Of a stretch of 64,000 bases of DNA, positions 7,955 to 17,939 are shown piece by piece. Below the pieces are notes generated by a model. It did no database searches and was not told the DNA's origin. It saw only the letters and a program-made list of their open reading frames with translations. The stretch's first letter is position 1. Each line of letters opens with the position of its first letter. The translations under genes were made by a program, and so were the position numbers. The DNA comes from Halalkalirubrum salinum (GTDB taxonomy: Archaea; Halobacteriota; Halobacteria; Halobacteriales; Haloferacaceae): positions 62,001 through 126,000 of the forward strand of contig NZ_SRSG01000009.1 of NCBI RefSeq assembly GCF_005543295.1, given 5' to 3'.

Positions 7955-10396
7955 ATGACCGGAGCCAGTGACAGATCGTTGCCACCAGCGGTTTGTACGG
8001 CGTTGTTCAACGACGGCAGCTATCGGTGGCTTCTCGCAGCCAACGGATTGGTCGTCGAACGGAACGACGCCGCAGCGACGCTCGGAGAGAGCCAGCGTGC
8101 CTCAGTGTGGGGCGATGGCGACTGGTGGGACGAGGCCGATCGCGATCGCCTAGCCGAAACGATCCAACGAGTAGTCGATTGTCCGGAGACAGGCCGCACC
8201 ACAACGACGATCGAAGCGAGCATGATCGTTCCATCTGATGACGGTGAGTCTCGCTCGAACGACCCAGCCGAGACCAACCAGACGATCCCGGTCGAGGTAC
8301 AGGTTGAAGCACTCGGGCCCGATCGGCTGCTGGCGACCGCCAAAGACATTGGCGAGCGGGCACAGTTGGCCGATCGGCTCAAACGATCCGAGGAACTCCA
8401 CCGAGTCACACTCAACAACATGACCGACACGGTGTTGGTTACCGACGCAGACGGGGAGTTTACGTACATCTGTCCGAACGTACAGTTCATTTTCGGGTAC
8501 ACCGTCGAGGAGATCGAAGCGTTCGGCACTGTCGACAAACTGCTTGGGGAGAGATTGTTTGATCCAGATCGGCTGGACGAGAAAGGTGTCTTGACGAACA
8601 TCGAAACGACGACCACTGACGCGTTCGGACACGAACACACGCTGCTTATTAATGTCAAGCGTGTTGACATTCAGGGCGGCACAACACTGTACAGCTGTCG
8701 GGACATTACGACAAGAAAGCGCCGAGAGACGGCGGTATCTGTCGTACACGATACCGCAAAACAACTCCTGTACGCCGGAACTCGCGAAGAGATTGCGTCA
8801 CTGACAATCGACGGGATCGAACGAGTTCCCGGATTCGATGCGGCGATCATGTATCGTTACGACGGCGAGACGAACAAACTCGTCCCCTCATCCCACACCG
8901 ATGCAGCGACCGCGTCGTTCGGGCAAGTCACACCGGTTGCGATCGGCGACAACAAGTTGAGTCGAGCGTTCCTGGACGCGGAGTTGCGGACCGGGTCGAT
9001 CCTTTCGGCCGCTGGAACGCAGGTGTGCGTACCGATGGACGAACACGGTGTGCTCGTGGTCGATCCATCCGACAGTGAACCGATGGCCGCCGCGGAGGGA
9101 GCGACAGACATCGCGATCGAGATTGCCGAACTCTTTGCCGCAACGGTCGAGGCAGCCTTCGATCGCGTGACTCGTGAGGAGCGACTTCGTGAGCACGACC
9201 GAACGCTGCAGTCGCGAAACGAGCGCTTAGAGCGTATGAACGAGATCAATACCCTCATCCGGTCGGTCGATCGGGACCTCGTAACCGCCGAATCGCGGTC
9301 AGCGATCGAGCGAGCCGTCTGTGAGCAGCTAACTGCCGATCGGTTCGCGTTCGCGTGGATTGGCTCGTCAGTCGGAGAGGGTGCACTCGAGCCACGGGCG
9401 TGGGCCGGCAGTCCGGGAGCGTATCTCGATGCGATCGAGGGAGATCCCAACGAGCCGGGCGCGGAGGCGCACCGTCGTGGTGAGCCGATCGCGATCGACA
9501 ACGTCGCGGCTGAGCCGCGGGGAGCCGCATGGCGACGAACGGCACTCACCTACGGCTATCAGTCCGTCGCAAGTGTCCCACTGACAGTCGATGGGGTGAC
9601 ACATGGCGTATTAACCGTCTACGCCGCTAGCCCCGACGCGTTCAATGGAGAGATATTCGACGTTCTCACTGAATTAGGCCACACTGTCGCCGCGGCAATA
9701 AGCGCGGTCGCACGGAAGGCGGCGCTCGTCGGCGACGGAGCGACAGAAACGGTCCGACGGTACGAAACCGACGCCCCGGCAGGGTTTGTCGGCCGAGTTG
9801 CAGCCGAACTCGAGACCACGATCTCAGTGGTCGGAATGGACGCTGACGGCCGGACGTTGTTCATCGACGCGGCGAGTGTTCCCGCCGAGCGGGCCCGTCA
9901 GGTAATTGTGGATCGATCGGGCGTCGAAGACGTAACGATCGTTTCCGAGCGCGACACAACAGTCTCGCTTCGGGTTCGGTTCCAATCAGGCACAGAATTC
10001 CTGCCGGCAGCGCTTGCGGATCACGGCGTCCGAGTCGAGCGTTTTACGAGCGACGCCGAGCAGACTACGCTCATTGTCGCTGTTGGTGAACCGACGGGCG
10101 TGACTGCAGTGAATGCAATTGTCAACACTCATCTTCCGAACGCTCGGCTCGTCACGCAAACCAAACGATCGGGTGCCGTCGACAACGACCGCACACACCC
10201 CTCGTTGACTGACAAACAGCGCGAGGCTGTACGGACCGCGTACCACGCGGGATACTTCGAAATCCCACGGGCATGTTCGGGTGAAGACGTCGCCACAGCC
10301 CTCGATATCTCCCCACAGGCATTTTATCAGCGGCTCCGTGGCGCACAAAAGCGGCAGTACAAAGCGATGTTTGATCGATCTGTTCAGGACATGTAA
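7955..10396 (+). CDS. PAS/GAF/HTH regulator of the bacterio-opsin activator type
   Basis: The 813-residue protein is a soluble sensor-regulator. A PAS domain lies at about 145-265 (RVTLNNMTDTVLVTDADGEF). Two GAF-like regions follow at about 270-400 and 430-590, joined by a coiled segment. A BAT-associated region leads to the C-terminal HTH-10 domain. That domain runs from LTDKQREAVRTAYHAGYFEI through EDVATALDISPQAFYQRLR. No transmembrane segment or kinase domain is present, so it probably senses a ligand or redox state and binds DNA directly. Bat in Halobacterium controls purple-membrane genes, but many haloarchaeal homologues have other unknown targets. Confidence 0.87.
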   Translation: MTGASDRSLPPAVCTALFNDGSYRWLLAANGLVVERNDAAATLGESQRASVWGDGDWWDEADRDRLAETIQRVVDCPETGRTTTTIEASMIVPSDDGESRSNDPAETNQTIPVEVQVEALGPDRLLATAKDIGERAQLADRLKRSEELHRVTLNNMTDTVLVTDADGEFTYICPNVQFIFGYTVEEIEAFGTVDKLLGERLFDPDRLDEKGVLTNIETTTTDAFGHEHTLLINVKRVDIQGGTTLYSCRDITTRKRRETAVSVVHDTAKQLLYAGTREEIASLTIDGIERVPGFDAAIMYRYDGETNKLVPSSHTDAATASFGQVTPVAIGDNKLSRAFLDAELRTGSILSAAGTQVCVPMDEHGVLVVDPSDSEPMAAAEGATDIAIEIAELFAATVEAAFDRVTREERLREHDRTLQSRNERLERMNEINTLIRSVDRDLVTAESRSAIERAVCEQLTADRFAFAWIGSSVGEGALEPRAWAGSPGAYLDAIEGDPNEPGAEAHRRGEPIAIDNVAAEPRGAAWRRTALTYGYQSVASVPLTVDGVTHGVLTVYAASPDAFNGEIFDVLTELGHTVAAAISAVARKAALVGDGATETVRRYETDAPAGFVGRVAAELETTISVVGMDADGRTLFIDAASVPAERARQVIVDRSGVEDVTIVSERDTTVSLRVRFQSGTEFLPAALADHGVRVERFTSDAEQTTLIVAVGEPTGVTAVNAIVNTHLPNARLVTQTKRSGAVDNDRTHPSLTDKQREAVRTAYHAGYFEIPRACSGEDVATALDISPQAFYQRLRGAQKRQYKAMFDRSVQDM

Positions 10397-10443
10397 TAGT
10401 CAAGGCTTGTTATTCTTATCCCTTTAATTGTAAAATATAACGG

Positions 10444-10450
10444 TTATATC
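10444..10450 (+). promoter_or_regulatory. TATA-like box before the zinc-ribbon/gdh pair
   Basis: TTATATC lies 23-29 bases before the ATG at 10473, the expected position for a leaderless transcript covering the small zinc-ribbon gene and glutamate dehydrogenase. Confidence 0.5.
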
Positions 10451-10472
10451 TGCAGGCAAATATTGCAACACC

Positions 10473-10649
10473 ATGTCCGAGCAGGATACCGACCACTCGT
10501 CACGATTCTGGGATAGCGGGTACGACACCACGACCCCGACAACGTTTGAGTGTCTCAACTGTGGGGCGACGATCGTCTCTGAGGATTCAATTGGGACGTG
10601 TGAGCGTTGCGGCGGTGGACTCCGCAATAAGTCGATGCCCATTGAGTGA
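10473..10649 (+). CDS. Small rubrerythrin-like zinc-ribbon protein
   Basis: A 58-residue ORF begins MSEQDTDHSSRFWDSGYD. It carries two Cys pairs, CLNCG and CERCGG, spaced as in a rubredoxin or zinc-ribbon knuckle, and ends NKSMPIE. It has its own promoter and stops three bases before gdh, so it is probably co-transcribed with it. Small proteins of this kind are annotated as rubrerythrin-like in haloarchaea. The role is unknown. Confidence 0.75.
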   Translation: MSEQDTDHSSRFWDSGYDTTTPTTFECLNCGATIVSEDSIGTCERCGGGLRNKSMPIE

Positions 10650-10652
10650 GTC

Positions 10653-11960
10653 ATGCAACGGCACACTGCGCAGTCAGCCGACGCCGAGAGGACGAGTGAG
10701 ACGACCACAAGCGAACCGTCATCGACACTTGAGGACGCGCTGTTACAACTCGAACGCGCCGCCGAACTCGTCGATGTCGATCCAAACGTAATAGAACGGC
10801 TTCGACACCCGACACGCGTCGTACAGGTATCGGTGCCGCTTCGGCGTGATAGCGGCGAGGTTGAGGTGCTCTCTGGCTATCGAGCCCAACACGATGACGT
10901 TCGGGGACCGTACAAAGGAGGCCTGCGCTATCACCCGGCAGTAACAGCCGAAGAGTGCACCGGGCTTGCGATGTGGATGACCTGGAAATGTGCAGTGATG
11001 GACCTTCCGTTTGGGGGCGCAAAGGGCGGGATTGCCGTCGATCCAAAGGCGCTCTCTGCAGCCGAAACCGAGCGACTCACACGACGGTTTGCTGAGGAAA
11101 TCCGCGACGTCATCGGTCCGACGCGAGATGTACCCGCACCGGATATGGGGACAGATGCCCAGACGATGGCGTGGTTCATGGACGCCTACAGCATGCAGGA
11201 AGGTGAAACGATTCCCGGTGTCGTTACTGGCAAGCCACCAGTCATCGGTGGGAGCGAAGGTCGAGAAGAAGCACCGGGACGGAGTGTCGCGATCGTTGCC
11301 CGTGAGGCAGCACGATACTATGGAAAGTCGATCGACGGACTGACCGTCGCGGTTCAGGGCTTCGGCAGCGTCGGGGCGAACGCTGCGCGATTGCTTGACG
11401 AGTGGGGTGCAGCGGTCGTCGCCGTCAGTGACGTTGGCGGAGCAGTGTACGATCCGACGGGACTAGAGTTATCGGCGATTCCCGACCACGAAACGCAACC
11501 CGAAGCAGTCACAACCTTCGAAGATGCGCCAGAACAGCGCTCAAACGCGGAGTTGTTGGAACTAGACGTAGACATATTGATTCCTGCCGCGATCGGCGGC
11601 GTGATCACGGAAGCGAACGCGGATGTCATCGCTGCCGACATTATTGTCGAAGGAGCTAACGGCCCGACGACGTTCGATGCGGACACGGTACTTGAAGACC
11701 GAGGTGTACCGGTTATCCCCGACATTTTAGCTAACGCCGGGGGTGTAACCGTTTCGTACTTCGAATGGCTCCAGGATATCAATCGCCAATCGTGGACCGA
11801 AGCAGAGATCGAAGCCAAACTTACGACGAAGATGCAATCCGCCTGGGAAGACGTTGAGGCGGTCTACGATCCTGCGATGATGACGTGGCGAGATGCAGCG
11901 TACGCGGTTGCATTGTCTCGAATTGCTCGCGCGAAGGGCGCTCGCGGGCTCTGGCCCTAA
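10653..11960 (+). CDS. gdh: Glu/Leu/Phe/Val dehydrogenase family (glutamate dehydrogenase)
   Basis: This 435-residue enzyme of typical length is predicted to interconvert glutamate with 2-oxoglutarate and ammonia using NAD(P). The substrate-binding element KGGLRYHP is at about 88-95. The catalytic lysine lies in [10 protein letters not shown] near residue 124. A Rossmann motif [17 protein letters not shown] is near residue 232. The N-terminal 25 residues are Ser/Thr-rich, probably disordered. Coenzyme preference is not evident. It follows the zinc-ribbon peptide by three bases and converges with a secreted peptidase-like gene. Confidence 0.93.
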   Translation: MQRHTAQSADAERTSETTTSEPSSTLEDALLQLERAAELVDVDPNVIERLRHPTRVVQVSVPLRRDSGEVEVLSGYRAQHDDVRGPYKGGLRYHPAVTAEECTGLAMWMTWKCAVMDLPFGGAKGGIAVDPKALSAAETERLTRRFAEEIRDVIGPTRDVPAPDMGTDAQTMAWFMDAYSMQEGETIPGVVTGKPPVIGGSEGREEAPGRSVAIVAREAARYYGKSIDGLTVAVQGFGSVGANAARLLDEWGAAVVAVSDVGGAVYDPTGLELSAIPDHETQPEAVTTFEDAPEQRSNAELLELDVDILIPAAIGGVITEANADVIAADIIVEGANGPTTFDADTVLEDRGVPVIPDILANAGGVTVSYFEWLQDINRQSWTEAEIEAKLTTKMQSAWEDVEAVYDPAMMTWRDAAYAVALSRIARAKGARGLWP

Positions 11961-12046
11961 CGTGAACGATCGCAGATCGGGTGAGACGTAGCTTTTGTAT
12001 TTCGCACACCCAATGTCGGAGTCTGTGGAAGTCTCGCTTTGTTACA

Positions 12047-14137
12047 TCACCGACTCCGCCGACAAGCGATCAAAATGCTCAGCAAAAGGGCCACGATCGC
12101 CACACCAGATGTGAACCCCGGCACGGTTCCATCAATCCCGACGGCATCACCAGTGCCCTCGTCTGAGACCTCAATCGTCACCGACTGATTGGCAATCATC
12201 ACTGTGTGACTCCCCGGTTCGTCGAACGACTCCGTCACCGCAATCGTCTCGTTCGCGCCGCGGTCAAGATGAACAGTGCGGCTGCCACGTTCGGTTCCGT
12301 CCACGGCGATCGAAAACTCCCCACGGCCGGGGATTGACGCGGTGTTCTCGACACTTGCGGCAACTTCAACTGACTCGTTCAGGCCGACAGTTGAGCGGTT
12401 CGTTTCGATCGAACCGACAGACAGCGGTGCTGGCGATTCGACGCGGACGACAAACCGGCTGTCTCCGGCGACGACTGGGAACCGTCCGGGCGTGTCGAAC
12501 ATGTGCTCAAAGGTGACCACGGTGCGATCGCCAGGATCAAGCGTGCCGGCGTCACTGGCAACGATTGAATCGTTCACGGCGAAATCGACAGTGTACTCGC
12601 CGGCAGTACCGCCGTAGTTTTCCACTGGAATTTCGAGTGCAATTGACTCGTCGGTGACGAGCCGAATCGGCGTCTGAGAGAGGGTTGCTGTCGTGTTTCT
12701 GTACGGACCGCCGACGCCGATCGTCGTGGGCTGATCGGCTTCAATCTGAGCAGGAAGCGAACCGAACGTCGTGTCGTGTTCAGTTCTGCCCCACATCGAT
12801 GGGACCGCCCGGGTCGATACGTAGCGGTCGTGTGCCGTGACCGTTTCTGATCCGCCAGCGTCGTCAACGGCACTCCGGAAGCGATCGGTCGTCACCGGCT
12901 CCGAACGGGCGTTGAGCGCAGAAAAGACTCGGTCGATCGATGCTGCTCCTCCCGACTCCGACCGTATCTGCCGATCGAGCTCGCCGGCCACGAGCGCACC
13001 CTTGCGGTACTGCGCGCCAGGAGTCCACGTCTCGGGATCCGCGAGGACAGCATCCTCGTAGGCGGGTGCCTCCCCGCGGGCAAGCTCACGTTGGAATTCC
13101 TCGAACCGGATATCACCCGCTTCGAGTGTCAACCGAGCGGCGTAGTAGCTTGCACCACCCTCAATGAACCACTTGGTGTCAGTTGTCGATTCGAAGCTCT
13201 GTCTCGTGTGGACGTATTCGTGCAGCCAGACGTTACTCGGATCATCGAGGCGTTCGTCGTCGCCGACCCACATATCAGCATCAGCAGTTTGCAGTCCACG
13301 GACAGCCCACGGAACATCTCCTGTTGGTGCAGCGACGACGAACACCTCCGAATCGCGGTCACCCACGCGTAATGCGTCGGAAGCGAAGACAATTTGATCA
13401 AGGATTGCTTCGGGATCGGCTGCGAGCTCGGCATCATCGGGGACAATCAGCCGAATCGTTTGCCCGTGGGCGGTCCGGGTGTGTTCGGTATGTTCGCCGA
13501 GAAAGACCATCGACTCACCGGTTGCACCGGAACCGACGATCGATCGCGTTCGATCGACGCCGACGCGGGCAGTGTTTCCGGTCCACGACCAGCTGAGCCC
13601 TGGCCCAATCGGTCGAACGATCGCCCAGTCAGGGGTTTCTGCGAACGCTAAGCGGCCGTCAACTCCGATTGGGCCCTCCTGTTGGGTCGTCTGGTTCGAC
13701 GACAACTGATAGGTAATCGACGGTGCCTCCGTGGCTCCATCCCAAGAGTACTCGCGATCGTCTGTCGCGTCAAAGCCACTGGTTTCGACGGCCGACGCCG
13801 CTGAAGGCACCGTCGCACTGAGCCGGGTCACACGGTCAGGGATTGTATAGTGGAGTTCAACAGTGAACTCACCAACCTGTGATGGCGTCCGATCGATCCG
13901 CATCGTCTGTTCGATATTGTCTCGATCATGTGTCGACGCGGGAGTGTCGGAGTCGTCGATCGCCGTAGTTTCGTTCGGTACGACAGTCGTATCGCGTGGC
14001 TGGGTGAGAGGATCTGGATCACTTGGCTGCGCAGAAAGCATCGACGAGCCAGCGGTGGCGCCTGCGATCGGCGCAGTAGCGAGCGAGAGACACACGACCA
14101 GACAGAGACAGACGACCGAAATCCGAAGCCGGCGCAT
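12047..14137 (-). CDS. Secreted HExxH peptidase-like protein with PGF-CTERM anchor
   Basis: This 696-residue protein begins with an export signal (MRRLRISVVCLCLVVCLSLA then TAPIAGA). A zinc peptidase motif HEYVH is at about 306-310, with a downstream Glu in WFIEGGASYY near 326, as in gluzincin peptidases. Two CARDB-like beta domains follow (about 500-660). The C-terminus is PGF, then a hydrophobic helix, then ACRRSR: the PGF-CTERM signal that archaeosortase processes for lipid anchoring. It should act outside the cell, anchored at the surface. No substrate is known. It stands alone, converging with gdh. Confidence 0.82.
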   Translation of the reverse strand: MRRLRISVVCLCLVVCLSLATAPIAGATAGSSMLSAQPSDPDPLTQPRDTTVVPNETTAIDDSDTPASTHDRDNIEQTMRIDRTPSQVGEFTVELHYTIPDRVTRLSATVPSAASAVETSGFDATDDREYSWDGATEAPSITYQLSSNQTTQQEGPIGVDGRLAFAETPDWAIVRPIGPGLSWSWTGNTARVGVDRTRSIVGSGATGESMVFLGEHTEHTRTAHGQTIRLIVPDDAELAADPEAILDQIVFASDALRVGDRDSEVFVVAAPTGDVPWAVRGLQTADADMWVGDDERLDDPSNVWLHEYVHTRQSFESTTDTKWFIEGGASYYAARLTLEAGDIRFEEFQRELARGEAPAYEDAVLADPETWTPGAQYRKGALVAGELDRQIRSESGGAASIDRVFSALNARSEPVTTDRFRSAVDDAGGSETVTAHDRYVSTRAVPSMWGRTEHDTTFGSLPAQIEADQPTTIGVGGPYRNTTATLSQTPIRLVTDESIALEIPVENYGGTAGEYTVDFAVNDSIVASDAGTLDPGDRTVVTFEHMFDTPGRFPVVAGDSRFVVRVESPAPLSVGSIETNRSTVGLNESVEVAASVENTASIPGRGEFSIAVDGTERGSRTVHLDRGANETIAVTESFDEPGSHTVMIANQSVTIEVSDEGTGDAVGIDGTVPGFTSGVAIVALLLSILIACRRSR

Positions 14138-14211
14138 ACGCTCACCAGCAACTGGGAATAAAAAAACGCTCGGGGTGGACCCGCGTCGGGGCTCGACGGC
14201 GGAACTGTGGG

Positions 14212-14517
<306 letters not shown>

Positions 14518-14530
14518 CTACAGCACGATC

Positions 14531-14538
14531 ATATTAAA
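14531..14538 (-). promoter_or_regulatory. TATA-like box of the SUI1 gene
   Basis: On the minus strand TTTAATAT sits 26-33 bases before the ATG of the SUI1 gene, fitting a leaderless transcript. Confidence 0.5.
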
Positions 14539-14601
14539 CAGTGTCGGGACCTGCCACAGCGATCGCACAGCCGGATTGCTGACCACAGCGATCACGGTCA
14601 G

Positions 14602-16884
14602 TTATCGTCCGATGAGCGATCGGATCGAGACGAGTTCTCGGACAAGTTCGTCGACATTGTCAACGACAGCGTCAGCAGCCTGACGATCGATCTGTGCATC
14701 GTACCGCGCACGTTCGTACGCGATTCGAATGTGATCGACTCGATCGTCGTCGGGACGAACCGACTGCAGATACGTCCGCATGGTTTCGCCCGTCCGTCGT
14801 GGGCGGTACCGCAGCGCAAGCGCAGTCTCCAGCCGATCGACAGCGCGTTCAATATCGTCGGCTGGCGAGCGATCGCCCCACTGGTACCGAACCCAAAGCA
14901 GACGATAGCCTCGTTCAGTGTACCCCAATCGCCGCGCGCCGATCACCGCACCAAGCAGCCCCATTCCAAGGAGACCGTACGTTTCGGTTGGGATGCCGTC
15001 GTCGTCAGACCCTTCCCCGGAGCCGGTCGTCCCGGGCGTCGCAAACTGATCGCCGACGGTTTCGACCGAGCCGCGATCAAGCTGTCCGCTTGGGGCGGTT
15101 GACGGGACCGAGCCATTGGTGGTGTTCGTATCCGTCGAGCCGTTCGTATCGGTCTCGTTTGCGCGATCGTCCGATCCGGATCCCGCGGTCTCCTCGTCTG
15201 TTGAGTCTTCGAACTCGGGCTGTGTTCCGGCGGCAGCGGCCGCGCTCTCTTCGGTGTCGACGCCCTCGCTTCCGGACTGTCTGGCCTCTGATAGACGGCT
15301 ATCGCGGGCATCGTCGTAGGCATCGCGTGGCGTCGGCTCGAAGGCGATCCACCCGTGTCCGGGGAAGTACACCTCAACCCACGCGTGGGCGTTCTGCCCG
15401 CGGACAACCCACGTGTCGTCTTCGACCTGTTGGCCCTGTGAGTAGCCGGTGACGAACCGCGCGGGAATCCCCTGGGTCCGAAGCATGGTCACCATGGTCG
15501 TCGCGTAGTAAGTGCAGTAGCCGGCGTCCATCTCGAAGAGGAACGCGTCGGCGATGTCACCCTCTGGTCGGGTCACCGACAGCGAGTACTCTCGCTCGGT
15601 TCGGAGATACGTCTCAACGGTTTGTGCGACTTCGTAGGGCGTCTCGTCGTCTTCGGTGAGATCAGCGGTGAACGCGCCAACCCGATCGGGCGTCGTCTCC
15701 GGAAGCTGAGTGTATCTCGATCGAACCTCAGCGGGATAGGCGGTTCCAGCTGCCTGTAGCTCGTCACTGTCGGCATCCGGGCGCTGGCTCACGACGACGT
15801 ACTCGTCGCCCGCGCCGATCGGTTCACCAAGCTGGAGGTCGCCGGTTTCTGTCACCTGCGTTCGGTCTTCGACCCCGCTGACGCGTTCGGGCCGCCAGGC
15901 CGCCGGCAGCGCCGTCATCGTGGATTCTGCACGGATTCGCTGGGTGAGTTCACGAGTCTCGCCGGGCGGTCCCGAAAGCGATTCGTCGTAGGCACTCGAC
16001 TCACCTGTCCGGACCCACCCGTCACCCGTGTATCGATCGTAGCTGGCAGTGCGCCAGTAGGCCGCCTCCTCACTTTCGACGGTGAAGCGAACCTCCGGGG
16101 AGAGTTCGATCGAGCCGACGACAGCCAGTTCCTCTTCGCTGGTGACGAGGTTTGCTTCGGAGTCAACCGCGTCACGATCGGCAAACAACGGCTGCGTGGC
16201 CCCGCCCGGAACAACAGTAACCGTTGCCGAGAGCACTAACGCCGCGAGCACGATGGTCGCCGTCGTGTCCCAGTGCGCGCGGAGCCCACCGGCAGCGGTC
16301 CGAAACGAGACGGCGATCGCCGCGCCAGCGACCCCCACTGCGGTCACGAGAAAGCCCGCATCGCCCGTGAGCACAAAGAACAGCAGCGTTGAGCCCGCAG
16401 CAGCGGTTGCGAGCACGTCACGGCCGCGAACCAAGAGATACCACGTCAAAAACGTCGGTACCGGCGCGATCGAGATTATCCAGATACGCGCGGCCGTCAG
16501 CCTGAGCACCGAAAACCCCGTCAGTAGCGATGCCGTGTCGGTGAACACGCGATTGACGGTAAATAGCGATCGCTGGCTTGCTGGAATTGCAAGCAGGTAG
16601 CTGGCGAACCCAAGACAGAGCAACGCTCCTGAAAGGACCAATCCAGCCCGGAGCGACACTGTCCGTCCAGTGATCGTTGCCGCGAAAATCGCGACTACCA
16701 GGACAATAGTGAGTCGCACAGTGCCGCCAACGACGCCAGTTACCGAATAAAACACCGACAACGTTGCCACGAGGAGGACGACAATGCCGATCGCCGGCGG
16801 ACGAAACACCCCCGCAACAGCGTTCGTATCGGCCTCTACCGATCGAGCCCGAACCACATTCAAGAAGGTCGTCCGCACACTCAT
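14602..16884 (-). CDS. Membrane transglutaminase-like protein, TgpA family
   Basis: The 760-residue protein has about six membrane helices in its first 220 residues. A large extracytoplasmic part follows with a transglutaminase core: the Cys is in MDAGYCTYYATT near residue 458, and the His is in RGQNAHAWVEVYFPGHGW near 500. A Ser/Asp/Thr-rich linker, one more helix near 650 and a cytoplasmic tail of DUF4129 type complete it. Its ATG overlaps the end of the DUF58 gene by four bases. MoxR, DUF58 and transglutaminase genes form a widely conserved operon of unsettled function, probably in envelope protein processing. Confidence 0.88.
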   Translation of the reverse strand: MSVRTTFLNVVRARSVEADTNAVAGVFRPPAIGIVVLLVATLSVFYSVTGVVGGTVRLTIVLVVAIFAATITGRTVSLRAGLVLSGALLCLGFASYLLAIPASQRSLFTVNRVFTDTASLLTGFSVLRLTAARIWIISIAPVPTFLTWYLLVRGRDVLATAAAGSTLLFFVLTGDAGFLVTAVGVAGAAIAVSFRTAAGGLRAHWDTTATIVLAALVLSATVTVVPGGATQPLFADRDAVDSEANLVTSEEELAVVGSIELSPEVRFTVESEEAAYWRTASYDRYTGDGWVRTGESSAYDESLSGPPGETRELTQRIRAESTMTALPAAWRPERVSGVEDRTQVTETGDLQLGEPIGAGDEYVVVSQRPDADSDELQAAGTAYPAEVRSRYTQLPETTPDRVGAFTADLTEDDETPYEVAQTVETYLRTEREYSLSVTRPEGDIADAFLFEMDAGYCTYYATTMVTMLRTQGIPARFVTGYSQGQQVEDDTWVVRGQNAHAWVEVYFPGHGWIAFEPTPRDAYDDARDSRLSEARQSGSEGVDTEESAAAAAGTQPEFEDSTDEETAGSGSDDRANETDTNGSTDTNTTNGSVPSTAPSGQLDRGSVETVGDQFATPGTTGSGEGSDDDGIPTETYGLLGMGLLGAVIGARRLGYTERGYRLLWVRYQWGDRSPADDIERAVDRLETALALRYRPRRTGETMRTYLQSVRPDDDRVDHIRIAYERARYDAQIDRQAADAVVDNVDELVRELVSIRSLIGR

Positions 16885-17939
16885 ACAGACACCTCCATCC
16901 GGCGTTGCTCATTCGTTGAGTGATGTGTTTGCCCCCAGCTGTCAGGGATCGGTCCGGTAATCGGCTCCGATCCACTTTTGAGATCCTCGAAGCGCCAGGT
17001 TGTCTCACCGATCTGGACCGTGGTGTCCTCGCGGCCAGCATCGACCACGATATCGGCGTCTGGATCGGGGACGGCCCCTGGTCCAACGGTCGCAAGACGA
17101 GTCAAAAGCACCATCGTAGCGCCTGAATCGGCGGCTGACAGCGTTCCATTCGGTAGCGAGACCGTAATTGGCAACCCCAAGTCAAGTAACGCAAGTGCGA
17201 CGCTTGTGACCGCAGTAGCGAGTTCATCAGCCCGCCCGGACGCTGCGCCGCCGCTCAGTGTGAGATCGCCCTCACCAGTTGGGGCGGCGAAAGACTTGAC
17301 CACGAGTTCGTCGCGCTTTGCGGTTGTCGGCCAGTGGATGTCTCTGAGGCTGTCGCCCCGATCGTACTCGCGGAGGCGATCGAATTCGTCGCGCTGGCGA
17401 CTCACGTCGACCGAGTCGCCTCTCGAGACGACCGACTGGGCCAATGCGATCGAATACCGTGGTGGGTAGACGAGACACGAGTCGGTGCCGCGGCGACGCT
17501 TGCGGGTTTCGAGCAGTCCAAACACATCGCGTACCACGAACGTTGTCGGACCGAGGCGGTGTTCGCCACGAGCAGTATATCGCACCGTGTAGTCGATCGG
17601 GCTACCATCGCCGAGTTGCCCGCCCGGAGTCTCCGCGGTCAGTCCCGCCCCAAGGTCGTCGCAAACGCTCGCAACGGGCGGACGCCGCAGTTGCCCCCCG
17701 TCGACGGGATCGAGAAACCGGAGCCGGACGGTGTGGGCCTTGCCGACGAAGTCGTCCGGCGGCACCTCACGACTGACCTGCGGGACCGTAACCGAGCGAA
17801 GCTGGAAATACCCCGCCACGAGCGCGACAGCTCCGCTAACGACGACGAGGTTTAGACTCCGGGCACCAAAGGCTACGCCGAGTGCGAAGGCGCCGATCGT
17901 GATCGCAAGCACAGTTCGTCCTCGTCGAGTGAGTCTCAT
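16881..17939 (-). CDS. DUF58 family protein
   Basis: The 352-residue protein has two N-terminal membrane helices. The DUF58 signature EYDRGDSLRDIHWPTTAKRD is near residues 195-214, followed by a von Willebrand A-like fold. It overlaps the MoxR gene upstream and the transglutaminase gene downstream by four bases each, so the three are translated together. By analogy with other MoxR-DUF58 pairs it is probably a partner acted on by the MoxR ATPase. The direct role is not known. Confidence 0.88.
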   Translation of the reverse strand: MRLTRRGRTVLAITIGAFALGVAFGARSLNLVVVSGAVALVAGYFQLRSVTVPQVSREVPPDDFVGKAHTVRLRFLDPVDGGQLRRPPVASVCDDLGAGLTAETPGGQLGDGSPIDYTVRYTARGEHRLGPTTFVVRDVFGLLETRKRRRGTDSCLVYPPRYSIALAQSVVSRGDSVDVSRQRDEFDRLREYDRGDSLRDIHWPTTAKRDELVVKSFAAPTGEGDLTLSGGAASGRADELATAVTSVALALLDLGLPITVSLPNGTLSAADSGATMVLLTRLATVGPGAVPDPDADIVVDAGREDTTVQIGETTWRFEDLKSGSEPITGPIPDSWGQTHHSTNEQRRMEVSV

